From positions 1 to 7,540 of the forward strand of contig DBAW01000043.1 in the NCBI GenBank assembly GCA_002291855.1: 7,540 nucleotides of DNA. Reading direction: 5' to 3'. Origin of the DNA: Sphingomonas sp. UBA1000 (lineage in GTDB: Bacteria > Pseudomonadota > Alphaproteobacteria > Sphingomonadales > Sphingomonadaceae). Under the pieces are notes generated by a model that saw nothing but the letters and a program-made list of their open reading frames with translations, was not told the origin of the DNA and did no database searches. Below are positions 1 through 6,900 of this stretch, one piece after another (the first letter of the stretch is position 1; each line of letters starts with the position of its first letter). A program made the position numbers and the translations under genes.

Positions 1-360
1 GGCCGGGGCCGGCTGCGCCACCGGGGCAGCGGCCAGATCGGCCCGTGCCGGTGGCGGCGGCGCATCGGGGGGCGGCGGCGCGGCGAGCGTCACGTCAAAA
101 GTCTTGAGCACCGGCAGGCTGTGCCGGCCGATCTCAGCCCGGGCGGCGAGCACCCCGGCAATCGCCAGCCCGTGCAGCGCGAGGATCGCGACCAGCAGCG
201 ACCGCCGCGCACGAGCTTGGGGGGCATAGGCGCTGCGCTGCCAGCCGGTTGCGGCCGGGGCGCGCGCGGGATCGGAGCCGGTCCAGCCGGACAGCGCGCC
301 ATCCGCGTCCGGCCCGGCCCAGGCCGGGGCAAAGGTGATGCCGGCACTGTCGAGCGACAT
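1..360 (-). CDS. tonB: TonB-family energy transducer, N-terminal part (truncated by window edge)
   Basis: TonB proteins sit in the inner membrane with ExbB/ExbD and pass proton-motive energy across the periplasm to outer-membrane receptors. The open frame runs from ATG at 360 through the left edge without a stop (120 residues). Layout: a hydrophilic N-terminal stretch (about 1-50), a basic flank (RARR, about 50-53), one membrane segment (about 54-73) containing LALHGLAIAGVL, then SLPVLKTFDVTL (81-92) and a Pro-rich linker with PPPPDAPPPP (95-104). The His in HGL (residue 63) matches the functional transmembrane His of TonB, and the stretch after the membrane segment aligns in style with the ELPAPAQPISVTMV region of E. 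coli TonB. The C-terminal receptor-binding domain lies outside the window. A GGGGAA ribosome-binding site (371-366) is 5 nt upstream of the ATG and supports this start. The cytoplasmic extension of about 50 residues is longer than in E. coli TonB. It lies 127 bases downstream of the receptor gene on the same strand. The family assignment is strong; assignment as the paralogue serving this receptor is inferred. Confidence 0.82.
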   Translation of the reverse strand, partial: MSLDSAGITFAPAWAGPDADGALSGWTGSDPARAPAATGWQRSAYAPQARARRSLLVAILALHGLAIAGVLAARAEIGRHSLPVLKTFDVTLAAPPPPDAPPPPARADLAAAPVAQPAPA

Positions 361-418
361 GATCATTCCCCGTCGAATTTGGGCCCGACCGCCCCCCGGC
401 CCATGCATCCGATAGAAC

Positions 419-439
419 TGCAAATGCGATCCATTTGCA
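419..439 (-). promoter_or_regulatory. Putative Fur box in front of tonB
   Basis: A perfect inverted repeat has arms TGCAAATG (419-426) and CATTTGCA (432-439) separated by 5 bases. The 7-7-7 architecture matches the 21-bp form of the classical Fur operator (outer heptamers TGATAAT and ATTATCA) with the GC-shifted TGCAAAT-type arms I associate with alphaproteobacterial Fur. It lies 58 bases upstream of the tonB ATG, where a repressor would cover a minus-strand promoter; I see only a weak candidate -10 (TTCTAT) just downstream of the site on that strand. The symmetry is seen directly; Fur binding is inferred from the sequence and from the iron-uptake neighbours. Confidence 0.6.
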
Positions 440-450
440 CTAGCACCGGC

Positions 451-476
451 AAGGGCCGCGCGCAATCGCGGCCCTT
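451..476 (-). terminator. Hairpin after the siderophore receptor gene, probable terminator without U-tract
   Basis: A perfect 10-bp stem is formed by AAGGGCCGCG (451-460) and CGCGGCCCTT (467-476) with a 6-base loop. It begins 11 nt after the receptor stop codon in the direction of transcription. No run of T follows on either strand, so it is not a textbook intrinsic terminator. It may work as a weak terminator or as a 3' end-protecting structure. Its placement between two genes that each have a Fur-like site supports separate transcription units. Confidence 0.5.
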
Positions 477-487
477 CCCGATTGACA

Positions 488-2734
488 TCAATAGCGCAGC
501 CTGAGCGTCGCCACCGCGGTCCGCCCCTCGCCCGGCACGGCGATGACATAGCTGTCATTGGCGCGGATGCGGTTGATGAAGCGGGTGTTGGCGATGTTGT
601 TGACATTGACCTGCACCGACAGATTGTCGGTGAAGCTGTATTCGGCCATCGCGTTGACGAGCAGATAATCGTCCAGATCCCATGCCGCCTGGATGGCGGT
701 GGAATTGCGGGTGGCCAGCCGGCCCATATAGTTTACGCCGCCGCCCAGCCTGAGACCGAAGCCGGTGGTGTAGCTGGTCCAGAAAGTGCCGCTGTGCTGC
801 GGGGTCAGCGCCAGCTCCTCGCCTTGCGTAACCGAGGCCGTATCGGCCGCGCGCAGGATTTCGGAGCGCAGATAGGCATAGGCGGCATAGACCTGCCAGC
901 GCGGGGTGATGTTGCCGGTGGCCGACAGCTCCAGCCCCTCGACCCGGCGACGCCCGGCCAGCACGATGTCGCCATCGACGGTGATCGGTTCATTGACGCG
1001 TTCGGTGCGGAAGATCGCCGCGGTCAGGCTCAGCGCCTCGCCGAACAGGTCGATCTTGCCGCCCAGCTCATAATTCTCGTTTTCGAGCGCGGGCAGCGCC
1101 AGATTCGCGGTCGTGACCGTGCCGGTCGCGGTCGCGGCAAGCGTCTGCGGCTGGCGGGCGTTCGAATAACTGGCATAGAGGCTCGACGTCGCGCTCGGCT
1201 TCAGCACCACCCCACCCTGCCATGACCAGAGATTTTCAGAGGTCGTGCGGTCGGCGAGCGCGGCATAATTGGTGCCGCCCAGCGTCACGTCGAACCGCTC
1301 ATAACGGCCGCCGAGATTGACCTGCAGCCATTCGCCCAGCTTCACCGTGTCGAAGGCAAAGGCCGACAGCCGCTCGGCCCGGTTCTCGAACTGGCCGCTG
1401 GTGCGCGTCTGGCTGAGCGTGCCGGTGAAATCGGGGGTGGGCGCGAACAGGTTGCGCTGCGCGCCCGCAAGGCCGGTGGTGGTGATCGTCTCGCGGTCCA
1501 GCTGCTCGCGGCTCGCCTCGGCCCCGATGACCAGGGTGTTGCCCAGCCCGCGCCCCGACACCGGCCAGTCAAGGGTCAGCGTCGCGCGCGCGGCCAGCAC
1601 CTCGTTGCGGCTGAACCGGCCCAGCCCCTGCGGCCCGCCGACCGTATAGACGGCACCTGCGGTGTTGCCCGCGGCAATGGCGGCGGCGGCGGCGTTCAGC
1701 GACGCCGGGTTGAGCGGGCGCGGCGTCGACCATATGGCGGTGCGCTCCACCTGGCCCCAGCGCACCCCGGTCTGGAAGCGCACGGTGTCGCTGAAATCAT
1801 GTTCCAGCCGGATGGTGGCGATCAGCAGCGACTGGTCCTCGCCATCGACATTGCGCCAGCCATAATAATTGCTGATCGGAAAGGCCGGCCGCACCCCGGT
1901 GGTGAGGTAGGGCACGCCATAGTCGATCAGATTATCGTCTTCCTGAAACTGCAGGCTGGCGATCAGCCGGGTCGGGCCGTTAAGGCCAAAGCCGATGCTG
2001 GGCGCGATGCCGAAGCGGCGCTGGAAGATGAAATCGCGGCCCGCGACCCCCTGGTCATGCGCCATCAGGTTGAGCCGCGCCGCGACATTGCCGCTGCCGT
2101 CGAGCACGGCATTGGCGTCGATCGTGCCGCGTTTCCAGTCGCGATTGCCCAGCCCCGCTTCGGCGCGCACGAACGTCTCGCCCTGCGGGGCCTTGGTGAC
2201 GAGATTGATCAGGCCGGCGGCCCCGCCCGCGCCCGACAGCGCCGAGTTCGGGCCTTTATAGACCTCGATCTGTTCGAGGTTGAACACGTCCGAGCGGCTA
2301 TATTGCAGCCGGTCGGCAAAGCCGTCGATGGCGATGTCGTTGCTGGCATCAAAGCCGCGCAGATTGATGAAGTCGCCCGATCCGGCCCCGCCTTCGCCGA
2401 CGCCCAGGGTGATCCCCGGCACCTGTCGCAGCGCATCGGAGAAGCTGACCGCCTGCACGTCGGACAGGAATTCCTTGTCGAGCACCGTCACCGTGCGCGG
2501 CGTGTCGCGCAGCGGCTGGGGCAGCAGCGGGTTGGACGCGCGCTCGACCCGATAGCCATCCTCGACCACCGTATCGGTGACGACGACTCCGCCCAGCGCG
2601 CGCGGCTTGGCCTCTGCGGCGGTTTCGGCCTGTGGCGGCTGTGCGGGCTGCGCCGTCTGCGGCGCGGCAAGCGCCGGCGCGGACACGATCGCACCGACAC
2701 AACCCAAGGCGAGGAAATCATAACGATAAGACAT
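488..2734 (-). CDS. TonB-dependent siderophore receptor (Fiu-like, catecholate type)
   Basis: This is an outer-membrane gated channel that imports a ferric siderophore using TonB/ExbBD energy. The 748-residue length is normal for the family. Order: signal peptide (about 1-24, ending APALAA), a Pro/Ala/Gln-rich spacer (25-45), a candidate TonB box GGVVVTDT (48-55), the plug domain (about 70-205) and a 22-strand-type barrel to the C-terminus. Plug hallmarks are PLRDTPRTVTVLDKEFL (74-90), DALRQVPGITLG (100-111), FINLRGFDASNDIAIDG (122-138) and NLEQIEVYKGPNSALSG (152-168). The barrel shows alternating aromatic strands and ends in LRLRY, a terminal aromatic residue as expected for BAM-assembled porins. 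The PLRDTPRTV form of the plug is typical of the siderophore receptor subfamily that includes Fiu. An AGGGG ribosome-binding site (2746-2742) lies 7 nt before the ATG. A Fur-like site upstream suggests iron repression, and tonB follows. The exact ligand (monomeric catechol or another siderophore) cannot be read from sequence alone. Confidence 0.93.
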   Translation of the reverse strand: MSYRYDFLALGCVGAIVSAPALAAPQTAQPAQPPQAETAAEAKPRALGGVVVTDTVVEDGYRVERASNPLLPQPLRDTPRTVTVLDKEFLSDVQAVSFSDALRQVPGITLGVGEGGAGSGDFINLRGFDASNDIAIDGFADRLQYSRSDVFNLEQIEVYKGPNSALSGAGGAAGLINLVTKAPQGETFVRAEAGLGNRDWKRGTIDANAVLDGSGNVAARLNLMAHDQGVAGRDFIFQRRFGIAPSIGFGLNGPTRLIASLQFQEDDNLIDYGVPYLTTGVRPAFPISNYYGWRNVDGEDQSLLIATIRLEHDFSDTVRFQTGVRWGQVERTAIWSTPRPLNPASLNAAAAAIAAGNTAGAVYTVGGPQGLGRFSRNEVLAARATLTLDWPVSGRGLGNTLVIGAEASREQLDRETITTTGLAGAQRNLFAPTPDFTGTLSQTRTSGQFENRAERLSAFAFDTVKLGEWLQVNLGGRYERFDVTLGGTNYAALADRTTSENLWSWQGGVVLKPSATSSLYASYSNARQPQTLAATATGTVTTANLALPALENENYELGGKIDLFGEALSLTAAIFRTERVNEPITVDGDIVLAGRRRVEGLELSATGNITPRWQVYAAYAYLRSEILRAADTASVTQGEELALTPQHSGTFWTSYTTGFGLRLGGGVNYMGRLATRNSTAIQAAWDLDDYLLVNAMAEYSFTDNLSVQVNVNNIANTRFINRIRANDSYVIAVPGEGRTAVATLRLRY

Positions 2735-2758
2735 GGCAATACCCCTATTCGCGTCGCG

Positions 2759-2787
2759 TCGCTATTGCGAATCGATCTCACCGTCAA
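2759..2787 (-). promoter_or_regulatory. Possible sigma-70-type promoter of the receptor gene
   Basis: On the minus strand a TTGACG hexamer (2787-2782) is a good -35 match. A 17-base spacer leads to TAGCGA (2764-2759), a poor -10 match. The position, ending 24 bases before the ATG, and the overlap with the region just downstream of the Fur-like site fit an iron-repressed promoter. The weak -10 keeps this tentative. An alternative is TTGCAA (overlapping the Fur-like site) as -35 with TCGATT as -10. Confidence 0.3.
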
Positions 2788-2793
2788 GCTTAT

Positions 2794-2814
2794 TGCAAGT
2801 GATTTTCATTTCGC
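2794..2814 (-). promoter_or_regulatory. Putative Fur box in front of the siderophore receptor gene
   Basis: The core is TGCAAGTGA-TTT-TCATTT, an imperfect dyad centred at 2804 with TGA/TCA inner arms as in classical Fur operators. It shares 13 of 21 positions with the perfect palindrome ahead of tonB, including TGCAA, TG and CATTT at the same spacing. It starts 60 bases upstream of the receptor ATG, next to a TTGACG -35-like hexamer. The similarity is seen directly; Fur control is inferred. Confidence 0.55.
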
Positions 2815-3051
2815 CGGATGGCGCACACGCGTTCGCCATGTCGTTCGTCCGATAGGATCGTCCGTTCGTCGTCCGCCCGCTGGCCAGCAGGCGACGGCCA
2901 TGGTTGCTTGGGCAATCCGGCGGCGCGGCATGCCCGTCCCGGTGCGGCGGCTGGGGGAGCGTGCCGAGGGGGGAGGAACAGGCACCCGGACACCGGGGCA
3001 CGCAGCCACCCGCCATCCATCGTCTTCCATCAGCAGCCGCCGGTCGCGGTG

Positions 3052-3071
3052 GGGCAGGCTTTGCGCTGCCC
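3052..3071 (+). other. Leader hairpin upstream of the LolA-like gene
   Basis: GGGCAG (3052-3057) pairs with CTGCCC (3066-3071). Inside it GC (3058-3059) pairs with GC (3063-3064) around a TTT loop, leaving one bulged G at 3065. The resulting 8-bp stem sits 54 bases upstream of the start codon. It could be part of a structured 5' leader if transcription starts further upstream; no T-run follows, so it is not a clear terminator. In such GC-rich sequence a chance stem is also possible. Confidence 0.3.
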
Positions 3072-3082
3072 GCCGGCCGGCA

Positions 3083-3109
3083 TCAGGGCTGTTCGAGTTC
3101 AGGGCTGTT
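3083..3109. repeat. 11-bp direct repeat upstream of the plus-strand operon
   Basis: TCAGGGCTGTT occurs at 3083-3093 and again at 3099-3109, with a 16-base period and a 5-base spacer, ending 6 bases before the ribosome-binding site of the LolA-like gene. The copies are identical. A tandem operator for a dimeric regulator is one reading; a local duplication is the other. Confidence 0.55.
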
Positions 3110-3125
3110 AAAGGCGGAGACGAGG

Positions 3126-3923
3126 ATGATGATCGCAAAATGGGGGATCCGGGCCGGCACCGCGCTGGCGGCGCTGGCGATGACGGCCATGGCCGCGCCG
3201 GCATGGGCGCAGGAGCTGTCGGCGAGCGAGCTGGTCGCGCGCAATCTGGCCGCGCGCGGCGGGGCCGAGGCGCTTGCCGCCATCAAGACGCTGCGGTTCA
3301 AGGGCTCGCTGCGCTTTCCGGGCGATTTCCTGCTCAGCTATGTCGAGACGCGCGGCCGCAAGGGGCCGGGCGGCGAAGATGCCGTGCGCGTCGATGCGAC
3401 GCTGCAGGGGCTGACCGTCGTCCAGGCCTATGACGGCAAGTCCGGCTGGACGATCAACCCGTTCCAGGGCCGCCGCGATCCCGAAACCATGTCGGCCGAC
3501 GAGGCCCGCGCGCTCGCCGATAGCGGCCGGATCGACGGTGTGCTGCTCGCCTCGCGCACGACCGGCGCGACGGTAACGGCGCTGGGCCGCGAGGATTTCG
3601 ACGGCACCGACGCCTATAAACTCAAGGTCACGGAAAAGGACGGCGACAGCTTTGTCTATCTGCTCGATCCCGGCACCTTCCTTGAAATCGCGGTCACCGA
3701 AACCCGCCGCATCCGCGGGGCCGAAACGGTGACCGAGGCCGAGTTCGGCGATTATGAAAAGGTCGCCGGCGTCTATTTCCCGATGGCGCTCGAAAACGGT
3801 CCGAAGGGCGCGTCGCAGCGGTCGCGCATCACCATCGACACGGCCGAGGCCAATGTCGACGTGCCGACCGAGTTCTTCGCCGCCCCCGCCGCCCCCGCCG
3901 CGCCCAAGCCGGCTGCCAAGTGA
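3126..3923 (+). CDS. LolA-like periplasmic protein (outer-membrane lipoprotein-sorting-protein-like fold)
   Basis: The product is 265 residues, exported, with a probable periplasmic location. The signal peptide is clear: MMIAKWGIRA, a hydrophobic Ala-rich core, and a cleavage site after AAPAWA near residue 28. The mature start, ASELVARNLAARGGAEALAAIKTLRFKG, followed by alternating beta strands (TVVQAYDGKSGWTINPF; DAYKLKVTEKDGDSFVYLLDP; FLEIAVTET), is the pattern of LolA/LppX-like half-barrel proteins usually annotated as outer-membrane lipoprotein-sorting-like. This one is not LolA itself, whose sequence differs. The C-terminus is a low-complexity Ala/Pro tail (FAAPAAPAAPKPAAK) built on a 9-bp DNA repeat. 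There are no cysteines in the mature chain. GGAG at 3116-3119, 6 nt before ATG 3126, fixes the start there rather than at ATG 3129. It is the first gene of the plus-strand run, and its stop overlaps an in-frame GTG of the next gene. Fold-level assignment is moderate; a role in carrying or sensing a lipid or a lipoprotein is inferred. Confidence 0.72.
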   Translation: MMIAKWGIRAGTALAALAMTAMAAPAWAQELSASELVARNLAARGGAEALAAIKTLRFKGSLRFPGDFLLSYVETRGRKGPGGEDAVRVDATLQGLTVVQAYDGKSGWTINPFQGRRDPETMSADEARALADSGRIDGVLLASRTTGATVTALGREDFDGTDAYKLKVTEKDGDSFVYLLDPGTFLEIAVTETRRIRGAETVTEAEFGDYEKVAGVYFPMALENGPKGASQRSRITIDTAEANVDVPTEFFAAPAAPAAPKPAAK

Positions 3924-3934
3924 GATCCGCCGCC

Positions 3935-6900
3935 ATGACCAAGATCACCATGACCGCGGCCGAGCGCCGCCTCGCCACCATGACCGGCCTTGCCGTCGCG
4001 CTCGCCGTCCCCGCTTTGTGCGTTGCCGCCCCCGCCGCCGCCCAGACCGGCAAGGCGGCCAAGGCCGCAGCCTCGGCCCCGCTTGATTCCGCGACCATTT
4101 CGGGGATCGGCATCCGCAACATCGGCTCGGCCGCCATGTCGGGACGCATCGCCTCGCTCGCCGCGCGCGAGGAAAAGGACGGCAAGATCACGCTGTTCGT
4201 CGGCGCCGCATCGGGCGGCGTGTGGAAATCCGACGATGGCGGCACCAGCTTCAAGCCGGTGTTCGACAAGCAGCCGGTGCAGTCGATCGGTGTCGTCAAG
4301 CTCGACCCCAATAACCGCGACACCATCTGGGTCGGCACCGGCGAGGCCTGGACCCGCAATTCGGTGTCGGTCGGCAACGGCGTCTACAAATCGACCGATG
4401 GCGGCGAAACCTGGACCCATATGGGCCTGCCGGGCACCGAGCGGATCAGCGACATCGTCATCGATCCGCGCGACAGCAACACCGTCTATGTCTGCGCGCC
4501 GGGTGCGCTCTGGTCGGATTCGGCCGATCGCGGCCTCTACAAGACGACCGATGGCGGCAAGAGCTGGACGCTGGTGCTGAAAGGCCCCAACCTGTCGACC
4601 GGCTGCGCCACCATCGCCATCGACCCGTCGGATCCGGGCCGGCTGATCGCCGGGCTGTGGGATTTCCGGCGCAAGGGCTGGACCTTCCGTTCGGGCGGCG
4701 AAGGGCCGGACGCGCCCTCGGGCAGCGCGCTGATGGAATCGCGCGACGGCGGCAAGACCTGGACCGCGATGACCGCCGAGACGCACAAGGGCCTGCCCAA
4801 GGGCCCATGGGGCCGGACCGAGGTCGTGTTTGCGCCCTCCAACCCCAAGCGCGTCTATGCCTTTGTCGAGAACACGCGCTCGGCGCTGTATGTTTCGGAC
4901 GATGGCGGCGCGACGTTCCAGGAGCGCGACCGCAGCCAGAACATGGTCTGGCGGCCCTTCTATTTCGCCAAGATGTTCGTCGACCCGACCAATGCCGACC
5001 GGGTGTTCAAGACCAACCTGTCGCTGATCGTGTCCGAAGACGGCGGCAAGAGCTTCGGCTCCGCCCAGGGCAGCTCGCATGGCGACTGGCATGCGCTTTG
5101 GATCAACCCCAATAATCCGCGCCACCTGATCGGCGGCGACGATGGCGGCATGTGGACGTCGTTCGACGGCGGCAATCGCTGGATCAAGAGCGAGAACCTG
5201 CCGATCAGCCAGTTCTACCATGTCAGCGTCGACGACAAGGACCCCTATCAGGTCTATGGCGGGCTGCAGGACAACTCCAGCTGGGTCGGCGACAGCGCCT
5301 ATCCGGGCGGCATCACCAATGGCCGCTGGGAAAATCTCTATGGCGGCGACGGCTTCTGGGTGTTTGCCGATCCGACCGATCCGAACTTTGCCTATGCCGA
5401 ATATCAGGGCGGCAATCTGGCGCGGATCGACCGCCGCACCCTGTCGCAGCGCGGCATCCAGCCCCAGGCCGGGTATAAGGAAAAGCTGCGCTTCAACTGG
5501 AACACGCCGCTGCATCTGTCGCCCAATGAAAAGGGCACGCTCTATATCGGCGCGCAATATCTGTTCCGCACCCGCGATCAGGGCCAGAGCTGGGACCGCA
5601 TCTCGCCCGATCTGACCACCAACGATCCGGCACGGCAGCAGCAGGAACAGTCGGGCGGCATCACCGTCGACAACTCGGCGGCTGAAATGCACACGACCAT
5701 CTATTCGATCTCCGAAAGCCCCAAGGCCAAGGGGATGATCTGGGTCGGCACCGATGACGGCCGGGTGCAGCTGACCACCAATGACGGCGCGGCGTGGACC
5801 GACGTTACCCGCAACCTCAAGCTGCCCAATGCCGGCAACTGGATCAGCTGGGTGGAGGCGAGCCGCCATGACGCGGCGACCGCTTATGTGACGGTCGACC
5901 GCCACACCTATGGCGATATGGGGGCCTATCTCTACCGCACGCGCGACGGCGGGCGCAGCTGGCAGCCGCTGGTCACGCCCAGGACGGCCGGGGTGCGCGG
6001 CTATGCCCATGTCATCAAGGAAGACAGCGTCAATCCCGACCTGCTGTTCCTCGGCACCGAATATGGGCTGTTCGTGTCGCTGGACGGCGGCGCGAGCTGG
6101 GCGGAGTTCAAGGGCAAGGACTTCCCCTCGGTCGCGGTGCGCGACATCGCGCTCCAGACCCGTGACAATGATCTGGTGCTGGCCACCCATGGCCGCGGCA
6201 TCTGGGTGATCGACGACATCACCCCGTGGCGCGCGCTCAACGCCTCGACGCGGGCGGCGACGGTGACGCTGCTTCCCGGCCGGCCGGTGCAGCAGCGCAT
6301 CAGCGGCAATGGCGGCTGGGCGAGCGGCGATGCCGTGTTCGCCGGGGCCAATCCGCCGTCGGGCGCGGTGATCAGCTTCTACCAGAAGGACCGGCATGTG
6401 ATCGGGCGGATGAAGCTCGAGGTGCTCGATGCCGAAGGCAAGGTGGTCGACACGCTGCCGGTGTCCAAGCGGCGCGGCCTCAACCGCATCGAATGGTCGA
6501 TGCGGGTCAAGCCGCCGGTGGTGCCGCCCGCCGCCCAGCTCGCCTTCTCGGCGACGCAGGGCGCGCGCGTGGTCCCCGGCCGCTACACGGTCCGGCTGAC
6601 CAAGGCGGATCAGGTGGTGACGATGCCGCTCGACATCGGGCTGGACCGGCGGGCCGGCTACACGGTCGACGACCGCAAGATGCAGTTCGATGCCGCGCAA
6701 CGGGTGAGCACGCTGTTCGGGCGCATGTCGGTGCTGGTCGCGCAGCTCAATGCGGTGATCGGTCAGGCCGGGCGCGGCGCGGCGGCGGCCGGGCCGAACC
6801 AGGCGCTTGCCAAGTCGGTACTCGACCGCGCCTCGGCGCTCAAGACGCAGGTGGTGGCGACCAAGGAAGGCGGCGCGATCACCGGCGAGGAGCGGCTGCG

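Larger units (their letters stand above)
2735..3125. other. Divergent intergenic region, no gene recognised
   Basis: The 391 bases separate the minus-strand receptor gene from the plus-strand envelope operon. The left 80 bases carry the receptor promoter and Fur-like site. Further right are CGTTCGTC repeated at 2842-2849 and 2863-2870, a 10-bp palindrome GCTGGCCAGC (2879-2888), a short CCCGG-ACA-CCGGG hairpin (2985-2997), a bulged hairpin (3052-3071) and an 11-bp direct repeat (3083-3109). Frames open across it on both strands give Arg/Pro-rich, low-complexity translations without domain-like features or well-placed ribosome-binding sites, so I do not call a gene. No convincing sigma-70 or GGAAC-type promoter for the plus-strand operon is visible. 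Confidence 0.6.

Noticed and set aside
90..347. An 85-codon minus-strand frame overlapping tonB
   Set aside because: Out of frame with the TonB reading, which has a ribosome-binding site, a membrane segment with the conserved His and a Pro-rich linker.
482..1225. A 247-codon plus-strand frame antisense to the receptor barrel
   Set aside because: Antisense shadow of a clear TonB-dependent receptor; the translation has no family features.
2975..2998. GGAAC at 2975-2979 as a general-stress EcfG-type -35
   Set aside because: No CGTT-like -10 at the required 16-17 base spacing.
2790..3016. Possible small minus-strand ORFs in the intergenic region
   Set aside because: Arg/Pro/Cys-rich translations, no well-placed ribosome-binding site, and they run into the receptor promoter and Fur-like site.
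2926..3075. Cobalamin or other riboswitch in the GC-rich leader
   Set aside because: I looked for B12-box-like and other conserved riboswitch elements on both strands and found none; only short GC hairpins are present.
1799..3433. A 544-codon plus-strand frame crossing the receptor 5' end and the intergenic region
   Set aside because: It overlaps two well-supported genes (the receptor and the LolA-like gene), has Arg-rich low-complexity translation and no recognisable motif. It is a high-GC shadow frame.
3935..4060. Cys in the propeller protein's signal peptide (PALC) as a lipobox
   Set aside because: The residue before Cys is Leu, not Gly/Ala/Ser, and a normal Ala-x-Ala cleavage site lies just downstream.
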